Assembly: GCA_002317115.1 (NCBI GenBank)
Contig: DCIP01000129.1
Coordinates: 1-7,265, forward strand
Reading direction: 5' to 3'
Length of the DNA: 7,265 nucleotides
Source: Candidatus Scybalocola fimicaballi
GTDB lineage: Bacteria > Bacteroidota > Bacteroidia > Bacteroidales > Paludibacteraceae
In this document: positions 1 through 5,136 of the stretch, in pieces
How positions within the stretch are numbered: the stretch's first letter is position 1
How the letters are laid out: every line of letters starts with the position of its first letter
Notes under the pieces: generated by a model
The model's input: the letters and a program-made list of their open reading frames with translations, nothing else
Database searches by the model: none
Told to the model about the DNA's origin: nothing
Made by a program: the position numbers and the translations under genes

Positions 1-173
1 GATTCAGCATACTGTTTAGCCATAATCTCCTGGAAGACGATGCGTCGGACAAAATCTGACTTTTGGATTTTATGTTTACGGCAATACTGGGAAAGAGCTT
101 CGTACTCCTTCTCATTCAAATTCACAACCACACGTCGGTCTCGAACTAATGTTTTGTTTTTAGGCACTGCCAT
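1..173 (-). CDS. Ribbon-helix-helix-like small DNA-binding protein, partial (C-terminus beyond the left edge)
   Basis: Seen: an open frame starts at the ATG on 173-171 and runs to the left edge without a stop (57 codons). A GGAGAG Shine-Dalgarno-like stretch lies a few bases upstream, which supports this start. The peptide has a basic N-terminus (PKNKTLVRDRR), then a short hydrophobic strand (VVVNLNEKEY), a helix (EALSQYCRKH), a turn and a second helix (QKSDFVRRIVFQEIM). This strand-helix-helix order is that of the CopG/Arc/MobC ribbon-helix-helix fold, in which the strand of a dimer contacts DNA. Inference: it is a small repressor or a relaxosome accessory protein. No relaxase or toxin partner is in view, so the choice cannot be made here. 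It is divergent from the AlbA_2 gene and shares its promoter region. Confidence 0.6.
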   Translation of the reverse strand, partial: MAVPKNKTLVRDRRVVVNLNEKEYEALSQYCRKHKIQKSDFVRRIVFQEIMAKQYAE

Positions 174-194
174 AACTCTCCGATTTTAGGATGC

Positions 195-206
195 TTTTAT
201 ACAAAA
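195..206. repeat. TTTTATACAAAA element, copy 1 (operator candidate)
   Basis: This 12-nt imperfect palindrome (its reverse complement is TTTTGTATAAAA) recurs exactly at 908-919. A related sequence, TTTTGTATTGAT, lies at 245-256. Copy 1 overlaps the candidate -7 box of the divergent ribbon-helix-helix gene, where a repressor could act. In AT-rich DNA chance recurrence is possible. Confidence 0.3.
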
Positions 207-209
207 ATA
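202..209 (-). promoter_or_regulatory. Candidate Bacteroidetes -7 box for the ribbon-helix-helix gene
   Basis: Read on the minus strand this is TATTTTTG, which fits the Bacteroidetes sigma-ABfr -7 consensus TAnnTTTG. It lies about 30 nt upstream of the start codon at 173. I see no clear TTTG -33 box at the usual spacing, so the call rests on the -7 match in AT-rich DNA. Confidence 0.35.
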
Positions 210-241
210 TGAATTAAAATGTAAAAATCAGCTGTTTTGCC

Positions 242-249
242 TAATTTTG
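242..249 (+). promoter_or_regulatory. Candidate Bacteroidetes -7 box for the AlbA_2 gene
   Basis: TAATTTTG matches TAnnTTTG and lies 22 nt before the ATG at 272, so the leader would be short. No convincing -33 TTTG is visible. The gene has no Shine-Dalgarno sequence. The bases before its ATG (ATTAG) are the same as those before the transposase gene at 2002. Confidence 0.4.
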
Positions 250-271
250 TATTGATTTAATAAGACATTAG

Positions 272-907
272 ATGAAACCGCAAGATTCTGCAGACTATAT
301 ACATTCGTTGATTGAGGAGGGAGAGCATGTCAACCAGGACTTCAAATTTGAGATTTCCGACGCGAGAAAGATAGCCAAAAGTTTCTCTGCATTCGCCAAC
401 ACTGAAGGTGGACGCCTGCTCATCGGCGTGAAAGACAACGGCAAGGTGTCGGGCATCAGTTCTGAGGAGGAGGCTTACATGGCGGAAGCGGCAGCCAATG
501 TCTACTGCTCTCCCCACCCCGAATTCTCGATCACTCCGCATAAAGTCGACGGTAAGACGGTGCTGGAGGTGACAATCCCCGAGTCGGAAAACAAACCTAT
601 CTATGCTCTCGACGAGGAAAATCGAAAGTGGGCCTACGTCAGAATCGACGACGAAAATATCCAGGCCACAGCAATTCATCTTGAGATGTGGCAGCAGGGA
701 GGCATGCAATACGGCGTCACAATTGAGTTTACAGACACCGAGAAAGATCTCCTCAAAGATATCGAAACAGGTTGTTTTTCAGTCAATAAATTCGCCAAAA
801 CTCATAACATCGACCGACGTGATGTGCAGAAACTTATAGCCAAACTTGTCCGTTTCGGAGTGCTGGACTACACTTTCGTCGACAGAAAATTCCAATTGTC
901 TTTGTAG
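272..907 (+). CDS. Schlafen AlbA_2-domain protein with C-terminal winged-helix-like tail
   Basis: This is a 211-aa soluble protein. Residues about 12-138 match the Schlafen AlbA_2 domain (often annotated as a divergent AAA-4 or 'ATP-binding' protein). An acidic/aromatic strand with FKFE at 24-27 precedes helix ARKIAKSFSAFANTEGG (31-47). The glycine-rich strand IGVKDNGKVSGI (51-62) follows, and the characteristic late strand YVRIDDENIQATA (122-134) closes the domain. Residues about 153-205 (TDTEKDLLKDIE, VNKFAKTHNIDRRDVQKLIAKLVRFGVL) look like a winged helix. In this family the AlbA_2 domain is linked to nucleic-acid binding or cleavage, and many prokaryotic members are annotated as transcriptional regulators. 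Inference: a DNA-binding regulator or defence-related protein. It is shorter than the common AlbA_2 regulators (400-500 aa) and lacks their ATPase-like C-terminal region. It may regulate itself or the divergent ribbon-helix-helix gene. Confidence 0.85.
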   Translation: MKPQDSADYIHSLIEEGEHVNQDFKFEISDARKIAKSFSAFANTEGGRLLIGVKDNGKVSGISSEEEAYMAEAAANVYCSPHPEFSITPHKVDGKTVLEVTIPESENKPIYALDEENRKWAYVRIDDENIQATAIHLEMWQQGGMQYGVTIEFTDTEKDLLKDIETGCFSVNKFAKTHNIDRRDVQKLIAKLVRFGVLDYTFVDRKFQLSL

Positions 908-919
908 TTTTATACAAAA
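908..919. repeat. TTTTATACAAAA element, copy 2
   Basis: This is an exact second copy of the 12-mer at 195-206. It starts directly after the AlbA_2 stop codon and lies 26 nt before the candidate -7 box of the glycosyltransferase, so it could overlap the -33 region of that promoter. Together the copies bracket the AlbA_2 gene in the same orientation. Confidence 0.3.
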
Positions 920-945
920 GTGTCGGAAAATTCGGAAATTTATAC

Positions 946-953
946 TAAATTTG
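946..953 (+). promoter_or_regulatory. Candidate Bacteroidetes -7 box for the glycosyltransferase gene
   Basis: TAAATTTG is a full match to TAnnTTTG. It lies about 100 nt before the chosen start at 1056, which predicts a long leader containing the palindrome at 988-999. No clear -33 TTTG is seen. The gap between the flanking genes supports an independent promoter here. Confidence 0.45.
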
Positions 954-987
954 CGACTCGCAAAAAGTACGAATCACGCAGAAACAT

Positions 988-999
988 ACGAATATTCGT
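988..999. promoter_or_regulatory. Palindrome in the glycosyltransferase leader (possible operator)
   Basis: ACGAATATTCGT is a perfect 12-bp palindrome. It extends to 985-1002 with one mismatched pair. TACGAAT occurs at 968-974 and again at 987-993. AATCAC (972-977) can also pair with GTGATT (1000-1005), giving an alternative fold. The site lies downstream of the candidate promoter, where a dimeric repressor or a leader structure could act. The binding factor is unknown. Confidence 0.4.
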
Positions 1000-1055
1000 G
1001 TGATTTTACATAAAAGGAAATAATTAATTGATTCCGTACATTGCAGAAGAAGGAA

Positions 1056-1871
1056 ATGAGAATTACAGCATCGATTGTAACTTACATAACTGAACACGAG
1101 GAATTGCAGAAGTGCATAGATTCAATGTTGGCAGACGGCATTGATCATGTGTACATTTCTGACAACTCTCCTTCCGACGACCTACGTCAGTTCTGCGAGT
1201 CATTTTCGAACGTGGAATATTTCTTCAACGGCAAAAACCTCGGCTACGGTGGAGGCCATAACGCAGCCATCAGAAAAGCGATCGCCTCTGGAGCCGACTA
1301 CCACCTTGTAATCAATGCCGACGTCTACTTTAACCCAGGCGTCATTCCGGCAATCACCAAATACATGACTGAGAATGAAGACGTTGCGATGGTGCAGCCC
1401 AACGTGCTTTATCCCAACGGTGAGCAGCAGTACACTGTGCGTATGCTCCCTACCCCAGTCAATTTGATATTCCGTCGCTTCCTTCCTGATTGCTGGGGAG
1501 AGAAGATGAACTATAAATACCTATTGAAATTCAACGACCACAAGAGCGAGATGAACATCCCATACCACCACGGTTGCTTCATGTTCTTCCGCGTGAAATG
1601 CTTTGAATCAGTAGGAATGTTCGACGAGAGATTCTTCCTTTACCCTGAGGATATCGACATCACCCGCCGTATGCACAAGCAGTACCGCACAATGTTCTGG
1701 CCAGGCGCTGTGGTGACTCACAAGCATTGCGCGGCGTCGTACAAGAGCAATAAGATGCTCCTAATCCACATGAAGAATATGGTAAAATATTTCAATAAGT
1801 GGGGATGGATCTTCGACGACGAGAGAAAGAAGTGGAATGCGGAAATCCTTGAGAAATACTCGATGAAATAA
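1056..1871 (+). CDS. Family 2 glycosyltransferase (rhamnosyltransferase-like, COG1216 type)
   Basis: The product is a 271-aa GT2 enzyme with the usual domain order. The N-terminal nucleotide-sugar-binding Rossmann half begins RITASIVTY (2-10), with DNS at 36-38. NLGYGGGHNAAI (61-72) is typical of WbbL/RfbF-like rhamnosyltransferases. NADV (87-90) is the metal-binding DXD-like motif. The acceptor-side segment HGCFMFFR...GMFDERFFLYPEDID (172-201) contains the catalytic-base ED motif. HKH at 222-224 is a late conserved histidine motif. There is no membrane segment, so it should act on the cytoplasmic side of the membrane, adding a sugar to a lipid-linked or surface glycan. Substrate and linkage cannot be read from sequence. 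An upstream in-frame TTG at 1041 could add five residues, but ATG 1056 gives the usual family start (MRITASIVTY) and follows an A/G-rich stretch. No other glycan gene is adjacent, so it is a solitary transferase here. Confidence 0.88.
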   Translation: MRITASIVTYITEHEELQKCIDSMLADGIDHVYISDNSPSDDLRQFCESFSNVEYFFNGKNLGYGGGHNAAIRKAIASGADYHLVINADVYFNPGVIPAITKYMTENEDVAMVQPNVLYPNGEQQYTVRMLPTPVNLIFRRFLPDCWGEKMNYKYLLKFNDHKSEMNIPYHHGCFMFFRVKCFESVGMFDERFFLYPEDIDITRRMHKQYRTMFWPGAVVTHKHCAASYKSNKMLLIHMKNMVKYFNKWGWIFDDERKKWNAEILEKYSMK

Positions 1872-1892
1872 CGAAAACGAAAACGAAAACGA
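1872..1892. repeat. CGAAAA short tandem repeat
   Basis: There are three and a half copies of the hexamer CGAAAA, starting directly after the TAA stop of the glycosyltransferase. Length variation by slippage would not alter a coding frame here. No function is evident. Confidence 0.6.
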
Positions 1893-1931
1893 CGCGATGG
1901 TAGGATGCCATGGCTGAATGAAGGATTAGAA

Positions 1932-1940
1932 ATGCGGAAT
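1932..1940 (+). repeat. Left copy of 9-bp inverted repeat flanking the transposase gene
   Basis: ATGCGGAAT here is the exact reverse complement of ATTCCGCAT at 3067-3075. Together they bracket the RAYT-like gene and define a possible unit of about 1.14 kb. This copy overlaps the 5' arm of the hairpin at 1934-1959. Confidence 0.45.
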
Positions 1941-1959
1941 TGAAAAGCTCAATATCCGC
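1934..1959 (+). repeat. Imperfect hairpin upstream of the RAYT-like gene (REP-like candidate)
   Basis: GCGGAATTGA (1934-1943) can pair with TCAAT (1949-1953) plus TCCGC (1955-1959). This gives a 10-bp stem with one bulged A and a five-base loop AAAGC. RAYT proteins act on imperfect, bulged hairpins near their own genes, so this is a candidate substrate. No T-tract follows, so it is a poor terminator for the glycosyltransferase gene. Confidence 0.45.
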
Positions 1960-2001
1960 AATGTGATTGTAACAGAAGTTTCAAATATAATTAGGTATTA
2001 G

Positions 2002-3060
2002 ATGACAGACGACAAGAAAAAAGAGAAGCCAGTATGGATTAAAGGTATCGGATGGAGATACGAGACGAAGCATAATATGCACCGTCGAATGAAAAATCAT
2101 AATTATTACGGACGCAGCATCTATATGATCACGATGTGTGTGGAAGGCAGACAGCCATTGCTTGGTGATCTCTTGTGGAAGACACAAGATGCCAGCGATG
2201 CCCACGTCGAGGCAAGCGAATTAGGGGCTGAGGTGGAGCGATGCTGGTTTGAGATCAGCGATCATTATCCTGACGCGGAGCCATTGAAAATCCAGCTGAT
2301 GCCGGATCATATCCATGGATTGATTTTTGTGAAGAGGGAGCAGGAGGCGCATTTGGGAAAAATCCTCAATGGATTCAAAATGGGATGCAATAAAGCATTG
2401 AGGAAGATTATGGGGATGCCTGTCCAGTGTTCAGAGGCAATGCCTCTGAACACAAGCCCCAAGCATCCAAAAATTGGATTTTTATTTGAGCCCGGCTATA
2501 ATGATTCCATTCTCAAAGGGCCAAATCAGCTGGAGAATATGAATAATTATATGGATGATAATCCGCGTAGATTGGCGATTAAGAGGCTTTATCCTAATTT
2601 ATTCAAGCAAGTATGGAATCAGACCATTGGCAGCACCACCTACGCCATCTTCGGCAATAGCTGGCTTTTAAACAGGCCGGTGAGGATGCAGGTGAAATGC
2701 CATAGGAGCGATTCGGAGGAGAATCTGAAACTGATCGAGCGACAGAAGGCTCATTTCTTGGAGCAGGCAAAGAAAGGGGCGGTGATTGTATGCCCATGTA
2801 TATCGACGGGGGAGAAAGAGATCGCACGAGCTATACTCGAAGCCAAACTGCCGTTGATTGTGATTCTTGAGAAAGGCTTTTCACCTAAGTATAAGCCGCC
2901 AGGGCAATATTTTGATGCCTGTGCCGACGGTAGGCTGCTGATGCTTGCTCCGTGGCCTTATCATACGGAGAAGAGGAAAATCACGCGTCAGCAATGCAAT
3001 CAGCTTAACAATATGGCAGCAGAGATAAGCTCTGTGCCATGGAATGAGGATGAATTCTAA
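2002..3060 (+). CDS. RAYT-like Y1 (HUH) transposase fused to a DprA/LOG-like Rossmann domain
   Basis: The product has 352 aa and two parts. Residues about 35-200 form a Y1_Tnp (IS200/RAYT) domain. A strand region YYGRSIYMITMCVEGRQPLLG (35-55) is followed by the HUH motif in LMPDHIHGLIFV (His103, His105). Next come the helix LGKILNGFKMGCNKALRK (118-135) and the RAYT-type block FEPGYNDSILKG...LENMNNYMDDNPRRLA (162-192). Tyr166 and Tyr183 are both candidate nucleophiles. Such enzymes nick and rejoin single-stranded DNA at hairpins. Residues about 215-345 differ: GAVIVCPCISTGEKEIARAI, LPLIVILEKGF and ITRQQCNQLNNMAAEI follow the order of a DprA/LOG-like nucleotide-binding fold. The usual RAYT length is about 150-220 aa, so this tail is a true addition. 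No Shine-Dalgarno is seen before ATG 2002. A 27-nt palindrome encodes residues 142-151, apparently in a linker. I believe similar fused proteins occur in other Bacteroidetes. The role of the tail is unknown. Confidence 0.82.
   Translation: MTDDKKKEKPVWIKGIGWRYETKHNMHRRMKNHNYYGRSIYMITMCVEGRQPLLGDLLWKTQDASDAHVEASELGAEVERCWFEISDHYPDAEPLKIQLMPDHIHGLIFVKREQEAHLGKILNGFKMGCNKALRKIMGMPVQCSEAMPLNTSPKHPKIGFLFEPGYNDSILKGPNQLENMNNYMDDNPRRLAIKRLYPNLFKQVWNQTIGSTTYAIFGNSWLLNRPVRMQVKCHRSDSEENLKLIERQKAHFLEQAKKGAVIVCPCISTGEKEIARAILEAKLPLIVILEKGFSPKYKPPGQYFDACADGRLLMLAPWPYHTEKRKITRQQCNQLNNMAAEISSVPWNEDEF
2427..2453. repeat. Perfect 27-nt palindrome inside the transposase reading frame
   Basis: The arms GTGTTCAGAGGCA (2427-2439) and TGCCTCTGAACAC (2441-2453) are exact reverse complements around a single central A. 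Its length is a multiple of three and the frame stays open, encoding CSEAMPLNT plus one base of the codon on each side. It falls between the helix after the HUH motif and the FEPGYND block, where a linker would tolerate extra residues. It could be an inserted palindromic mini-element or a built-in recognition site. Confidence 0.75.
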
Positions 3061-3064
3061 ATTA

Positions 3065-3078
3065 GCATTCCGCATCCC
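3065..3078 (+). repeat. Right end of the transposase unit: inverted 9-mer in a GCATTNN heptamer pair
   Basis: GCATTCC followed by GCATCCC contains ATTCCGCAT (3067-3075), the inverse of the 9-mer at 1932-1940. The 7-nt spacing of GCAT also occurs in the three-unit repeat at 5110-5130. It starts just five bases after the transposase stop codon. Confidence 0.4.
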
Positions 3079-3085
3079 CCATCAA

Positions 3086-3111
3086 AAAAGGCAACCTTGC
3101 GGCTGCCTTTT
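3086..3111. terminator. Bidirectional stem-loop terminator between convergent genes
   Basis: AAAAGGCA (3086-3093) pairs with TGCCTTTT (3104-3111). After one mismatch, CC pairs with GG around a TTGC loop. Read on the minus strand the stem is followed by TTTTTT, so it fits best as the intrinsic terminator of the fimbrial operon, 11 nt after its last stop. On the plus strand the T run is shorter (TTTTCTCT) but could also end the transposase transcript. Confidence 0.85.
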
Positions 3112-3121
3112 CTCTATCTAT

Positions 3122-5074
3122 TTAATTTGGTTTCCTTATCGGACGGACACTCGTACTATGGTGTCGCCAACACTCAAAATAATTACCTACAAATTTGCCA
3201 TTAAATGTTTCATACGGATTTGATGGCAAGACGACATCTTCATAAGCATAATCCCCCAATTTTGAACTTCCGCTATGTCCATCAAAGAACAAATTGTATG
3301 AAGCACTATAGCTATTCGGATTTGGCATTGTCGTCATATACACGCCAAGGTATCCATCACTACTTGCTGGGCTGGCGTTATCTCGACTAGCATTATCATT
3401 ATGTATATGTCCTGCCGCTGGAAGCCAAATTTTCTTGTCGCTATAGCTTCCCTTACCATAAACCCACCATCCATTTTGGGTAGGTCGCTGACCACTTGGT
3501 TTTGGAGTGGGAGCTCCATTCCAATTCTCTTTTTTCCAACTTATCCAATCTGTGAATTGCTTTCCTCTGTCTCTTGAAGCAACTATCAGATCAAAAAGCT
3601 CACGCATCTGAATCAAGTTAGGAGTGACCCATCCGTCTCCCCAATGATATGTGGCAGCATCTCCGTATTTTCTTCCCTGATATTCCTTGTATAAGCCTTG
3701 GAATCCGTTCACACTGTTTCGATCATAAGGGAAGAAATCAGCGATGTCATTTACCCCCTTATTCGCAAAATAAGTGACACTACTATTATTCCAACCTATT
3801 TGATAATCTTCTTCCACAGCACCCCAAGGGAAATAACTTCCATAGCTCGCCTTTCCTGGCTGGTCCGACGTCGCTCCGATATTCATGGATGCCCACTTCA
3901 CACTCACTCCCAGCTGGATGGCTGAGTGTGTTGGCTGGTCTGGCAACTGAATATTCACAATAGCACTACTGCTTGCTCCTGGATAATCAAAATAGTAGTG
4001 GTATTCATCTCCTGTCTCCCACTTGCCAGTCACATTATCATAAGCATAGATATAGATTCTTAGATTTGTCTCATTTGTGATCTTGGCCAAATCTGGCATA
4101 GTGACATACATGTCAATATTTCCGTCCTTATCTACCTTCAACGGGAAGACCTCTTTTGCCTCTTGTTTCCAGCCCTCAACTACCAACATTGAATTTGCAG
4201 GTATTTCTGCAGGTGCTTTTCCCGTGATATGAAGAATACTCTTTGCTCTGTCTGGCAACGGCATCTTGAGCACTTCATTTTTACTGACCGATATGTTTCT
4301 TGTACATTTCATGTTGTAGCGGTATTCTTCACCACCTTCTGATGTACCAGTCTCTTCATTATAAGAATAAAAATAAAACTCAATTCTTTGATTATTATTG
4401 ATTGAGAAACCAGCAGGCACAGCAACATAAATATCTAATCTGTCTCCTTGATCCGCAAACACATATCTCGGATTTGATCCTAAATTGACCAAATACTCTT
4501 TGTTTTTATCCGCCTTGTCCAATCCCTTTATCTTCAACTGTGAAGTTCCGATGAACATTCCTGGCGACGTGGTCTGGATATGAAGCAGACTCATGTCTTG
4601 ATTACCCAATTTAGCTGGCAAAAGAGGAACTGTAGGCTTGCTATTTTTTTGCAACTTGATATTTTTTGCCTCTCCTACCAAATACTCACAGCATTTATTA
4701 TTTTTCTCTTGAGTCTGAACATACAAATTTTCATCCAACGGATTTCCATAAGAGACGGTACCCGTCCATGAAGCAGAGTCTGGAATCTCTCCATAATGGA
4801 AAAACTCGCCATTGTTGCCATCCATTTTTCTAAAGATAAAGTCATACTCGCCATTTGCGTTTTTGAGTTTGACTCTATCTCCTTTTTCCCACTTTACTAC
4901 AATTTTATCTCCACTTTCATCATAAACAGCACGAGTGGAAGAAGCATCATCAGTCGACACCAAAATGGTGTAGCAAGGTTCGTTATCTGCTGGCAGCAAG
5001 ACGTTATCCTCTTCACACGACGCGAAGAAGAATACCGCCATTAGTGTATTTAGTATGTATAATAAACGCTTCAT
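3122..5074 (-). CDS. Fimbrillin-like surface lipoprotein with duplicated module and FISUMP/C-type-lectin-like C-terminus
   Basis: The product has 650 aa when started at ATG 5074, which gives a clean lipoprotein signal: KR, a hydrophobic core and FFASC with the lipid-carrying Cys20. An upstream in-frame ATG at 5113 would add 13 polar residues before the signal, so it was not used. EED follows Cys20, like the acidic lipoprotein export signal of Bacteroidetes, so surface exposure is likely. Residues about 30-150 are fimbrillin/Mfa-like, with TILVSTDD...TRAVYD (Arg48) and VVKWEKGDRVKL. Residues 163-275 and 280-379 are an internal duplication: LLHI/ILHI, LDIYVAVP/IDMYVTMP, IEFYFYSY/LRIYIYAY, GGEEYRY/TGDEYHY and PLPD/QLPD align in order. 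Residues about 385-650 resemble the Fibrobacter major paralogous (FISUMP) domain: LGVSVKWASMNIGA, YGSYFPWG, WGDGWVTPNLIQMREL, IWLPAAGHI and SVRPIRK. Last gene of the operon. Inference: an accessory or tip subunit with a binding domain; the ligand is unknown. Confidence 0.8.
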   Translation of the reverse strand: MKRLLYILNTLMAVFFFASCEEDNVLLPADNEPCYTILVSTDDASSTRAVYDESGDKIVVKWEKGDRVKLKNANGEYDFIFRKMDGNNGEFFHYGEIPDSASWTGTVSYGNPLDENLYVQTQEKNNKCCEYLVGEAKNIKLQKNSKPTVPLLPAKLGNQDMSLLHIQTTSPGMFIGTSQLKIKGLDKADKNKEYLVNLGSNPRYVFADQGDRLDIYVAVPAGFSINNNQRIEFYFYSYNEETGTSEGGEEYRYNMKCTRNISVSKNEVLKMPLPDRAKSILHITGKAPAEIPANSMLVVEGWKQEAKEVFPLKVDKDGNIDMYVTMPDLAKITNETNLRIYIYAYDNVTGKWETGDEYHYYFDYPGASSSAIVNIQLPDQPTHSAIQLGVSVKWASMNIGATSDQPGKASYGSYFPWGAVEEDYQIGWNNSSVTYFANKGVNDIADFFPYDRNSVNGFQGLYKEYQGRKYGDAATYHWGDGWVTPNLIQMRELFDLIVASRDRGKQFTDWISWKKENWNGAPTPKPSGQRPTQNGWWVYGKGSYSDKKIWLPAAGHIHNDNASRDNASPASSDGYLGVYMTTMPNPNSYSASYNLFFDGHSGSSKLGDYAYEDVVLPSNPYETFNGKFVGNYFECWRHHSTSVRPIRKPN

Positions 5075-5094
5075 TATTCTAAATTTACGAATAC

Positions 5095-5127
5095 ATGCTT
5101 GCCAATCTTGCATTTGGCATTCAGCAT
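5095..5127 (-). repeat. Intercistronic hairpin between two fimbrial genes
   Basis: ATGCT plus TGCCAA (5095-5105) can pair with TTGGCA (5114-5119) and AGCAT (5123-5127). The stem has 11 pairs, a three-base bulge and an eight-base loop. No T-tract follows on the minus strand, so it should not terminate efficiently. It could stabilise the upstream mRNA or cap the downstream start, which would set different levels of the two subunits. It overlaps the heptamer repeat at 5110-5130. Confidence 0.45.
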
Positions 5128-5130
5128 TTA
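5110..5130 (+). repeat. Three GCATTNN heptamers in tandem
   Basis: GCATTTG, GCATTCA and GCATTTA lie head to tail (AATGC with 7-nt period on the other strand). A two-unit version follows the transposase gene at 3065-3078. This suggests a small recurring intergenic repeat type. It fills the gap between the 631-aa and 650-aa fimbrial genes. Confidence 0.5.
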
Positions 5131-5136
5131 TAATTT

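Noticed and set aside
257..709. A 150-codon open frame on the minus strand inside the AlbA_2 gene
   Set aside because: It lies opposite a well-supported conserved coding region, its translation shows no recognisable family, and it has no promoter or ribosome-binding site of its own.
1041..1055. TTG at 1041 as the start of the glycosyltransferase
   Set aside because: It would add MQKKE before the standard GT2 opening, with no ribosome-binding site in front. The ATG at 1056 fits the family better.
1934..1959. Intrinsic terminator of the glycosyltransferase gene
   Set aside because: The stem is followed by AATGTGATTG rather than a T-tract, so a Rho-independent terminator is not supported. It is listed instead as a hairpin of possible REP type.
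1872..2001. A small RNA gene or short ORF in the gap before the transposase gene
   Set aside because: Apart from the CGAAAA repeat, the GCCATGGC palindrome and the hairpin, there is no promoter plus terminator pair and no convincing short coding frame.
2002..3060. A classical IS200/IS605 insertion sequence
   Set aside because: There is no TnpB or IscB gene, the protein is more than twice the usual IS200 TnpA length, and the GYND...NP block is of RAYT type.
5075..5113. ATG at 5113 as the start of the 650-aa lipoprotein
   Set aside because: It would place 13 polar residues before the signal peptide and puts the start inside the intercistronic hairpin. ATG 5074 begins directly at the signal peptide.
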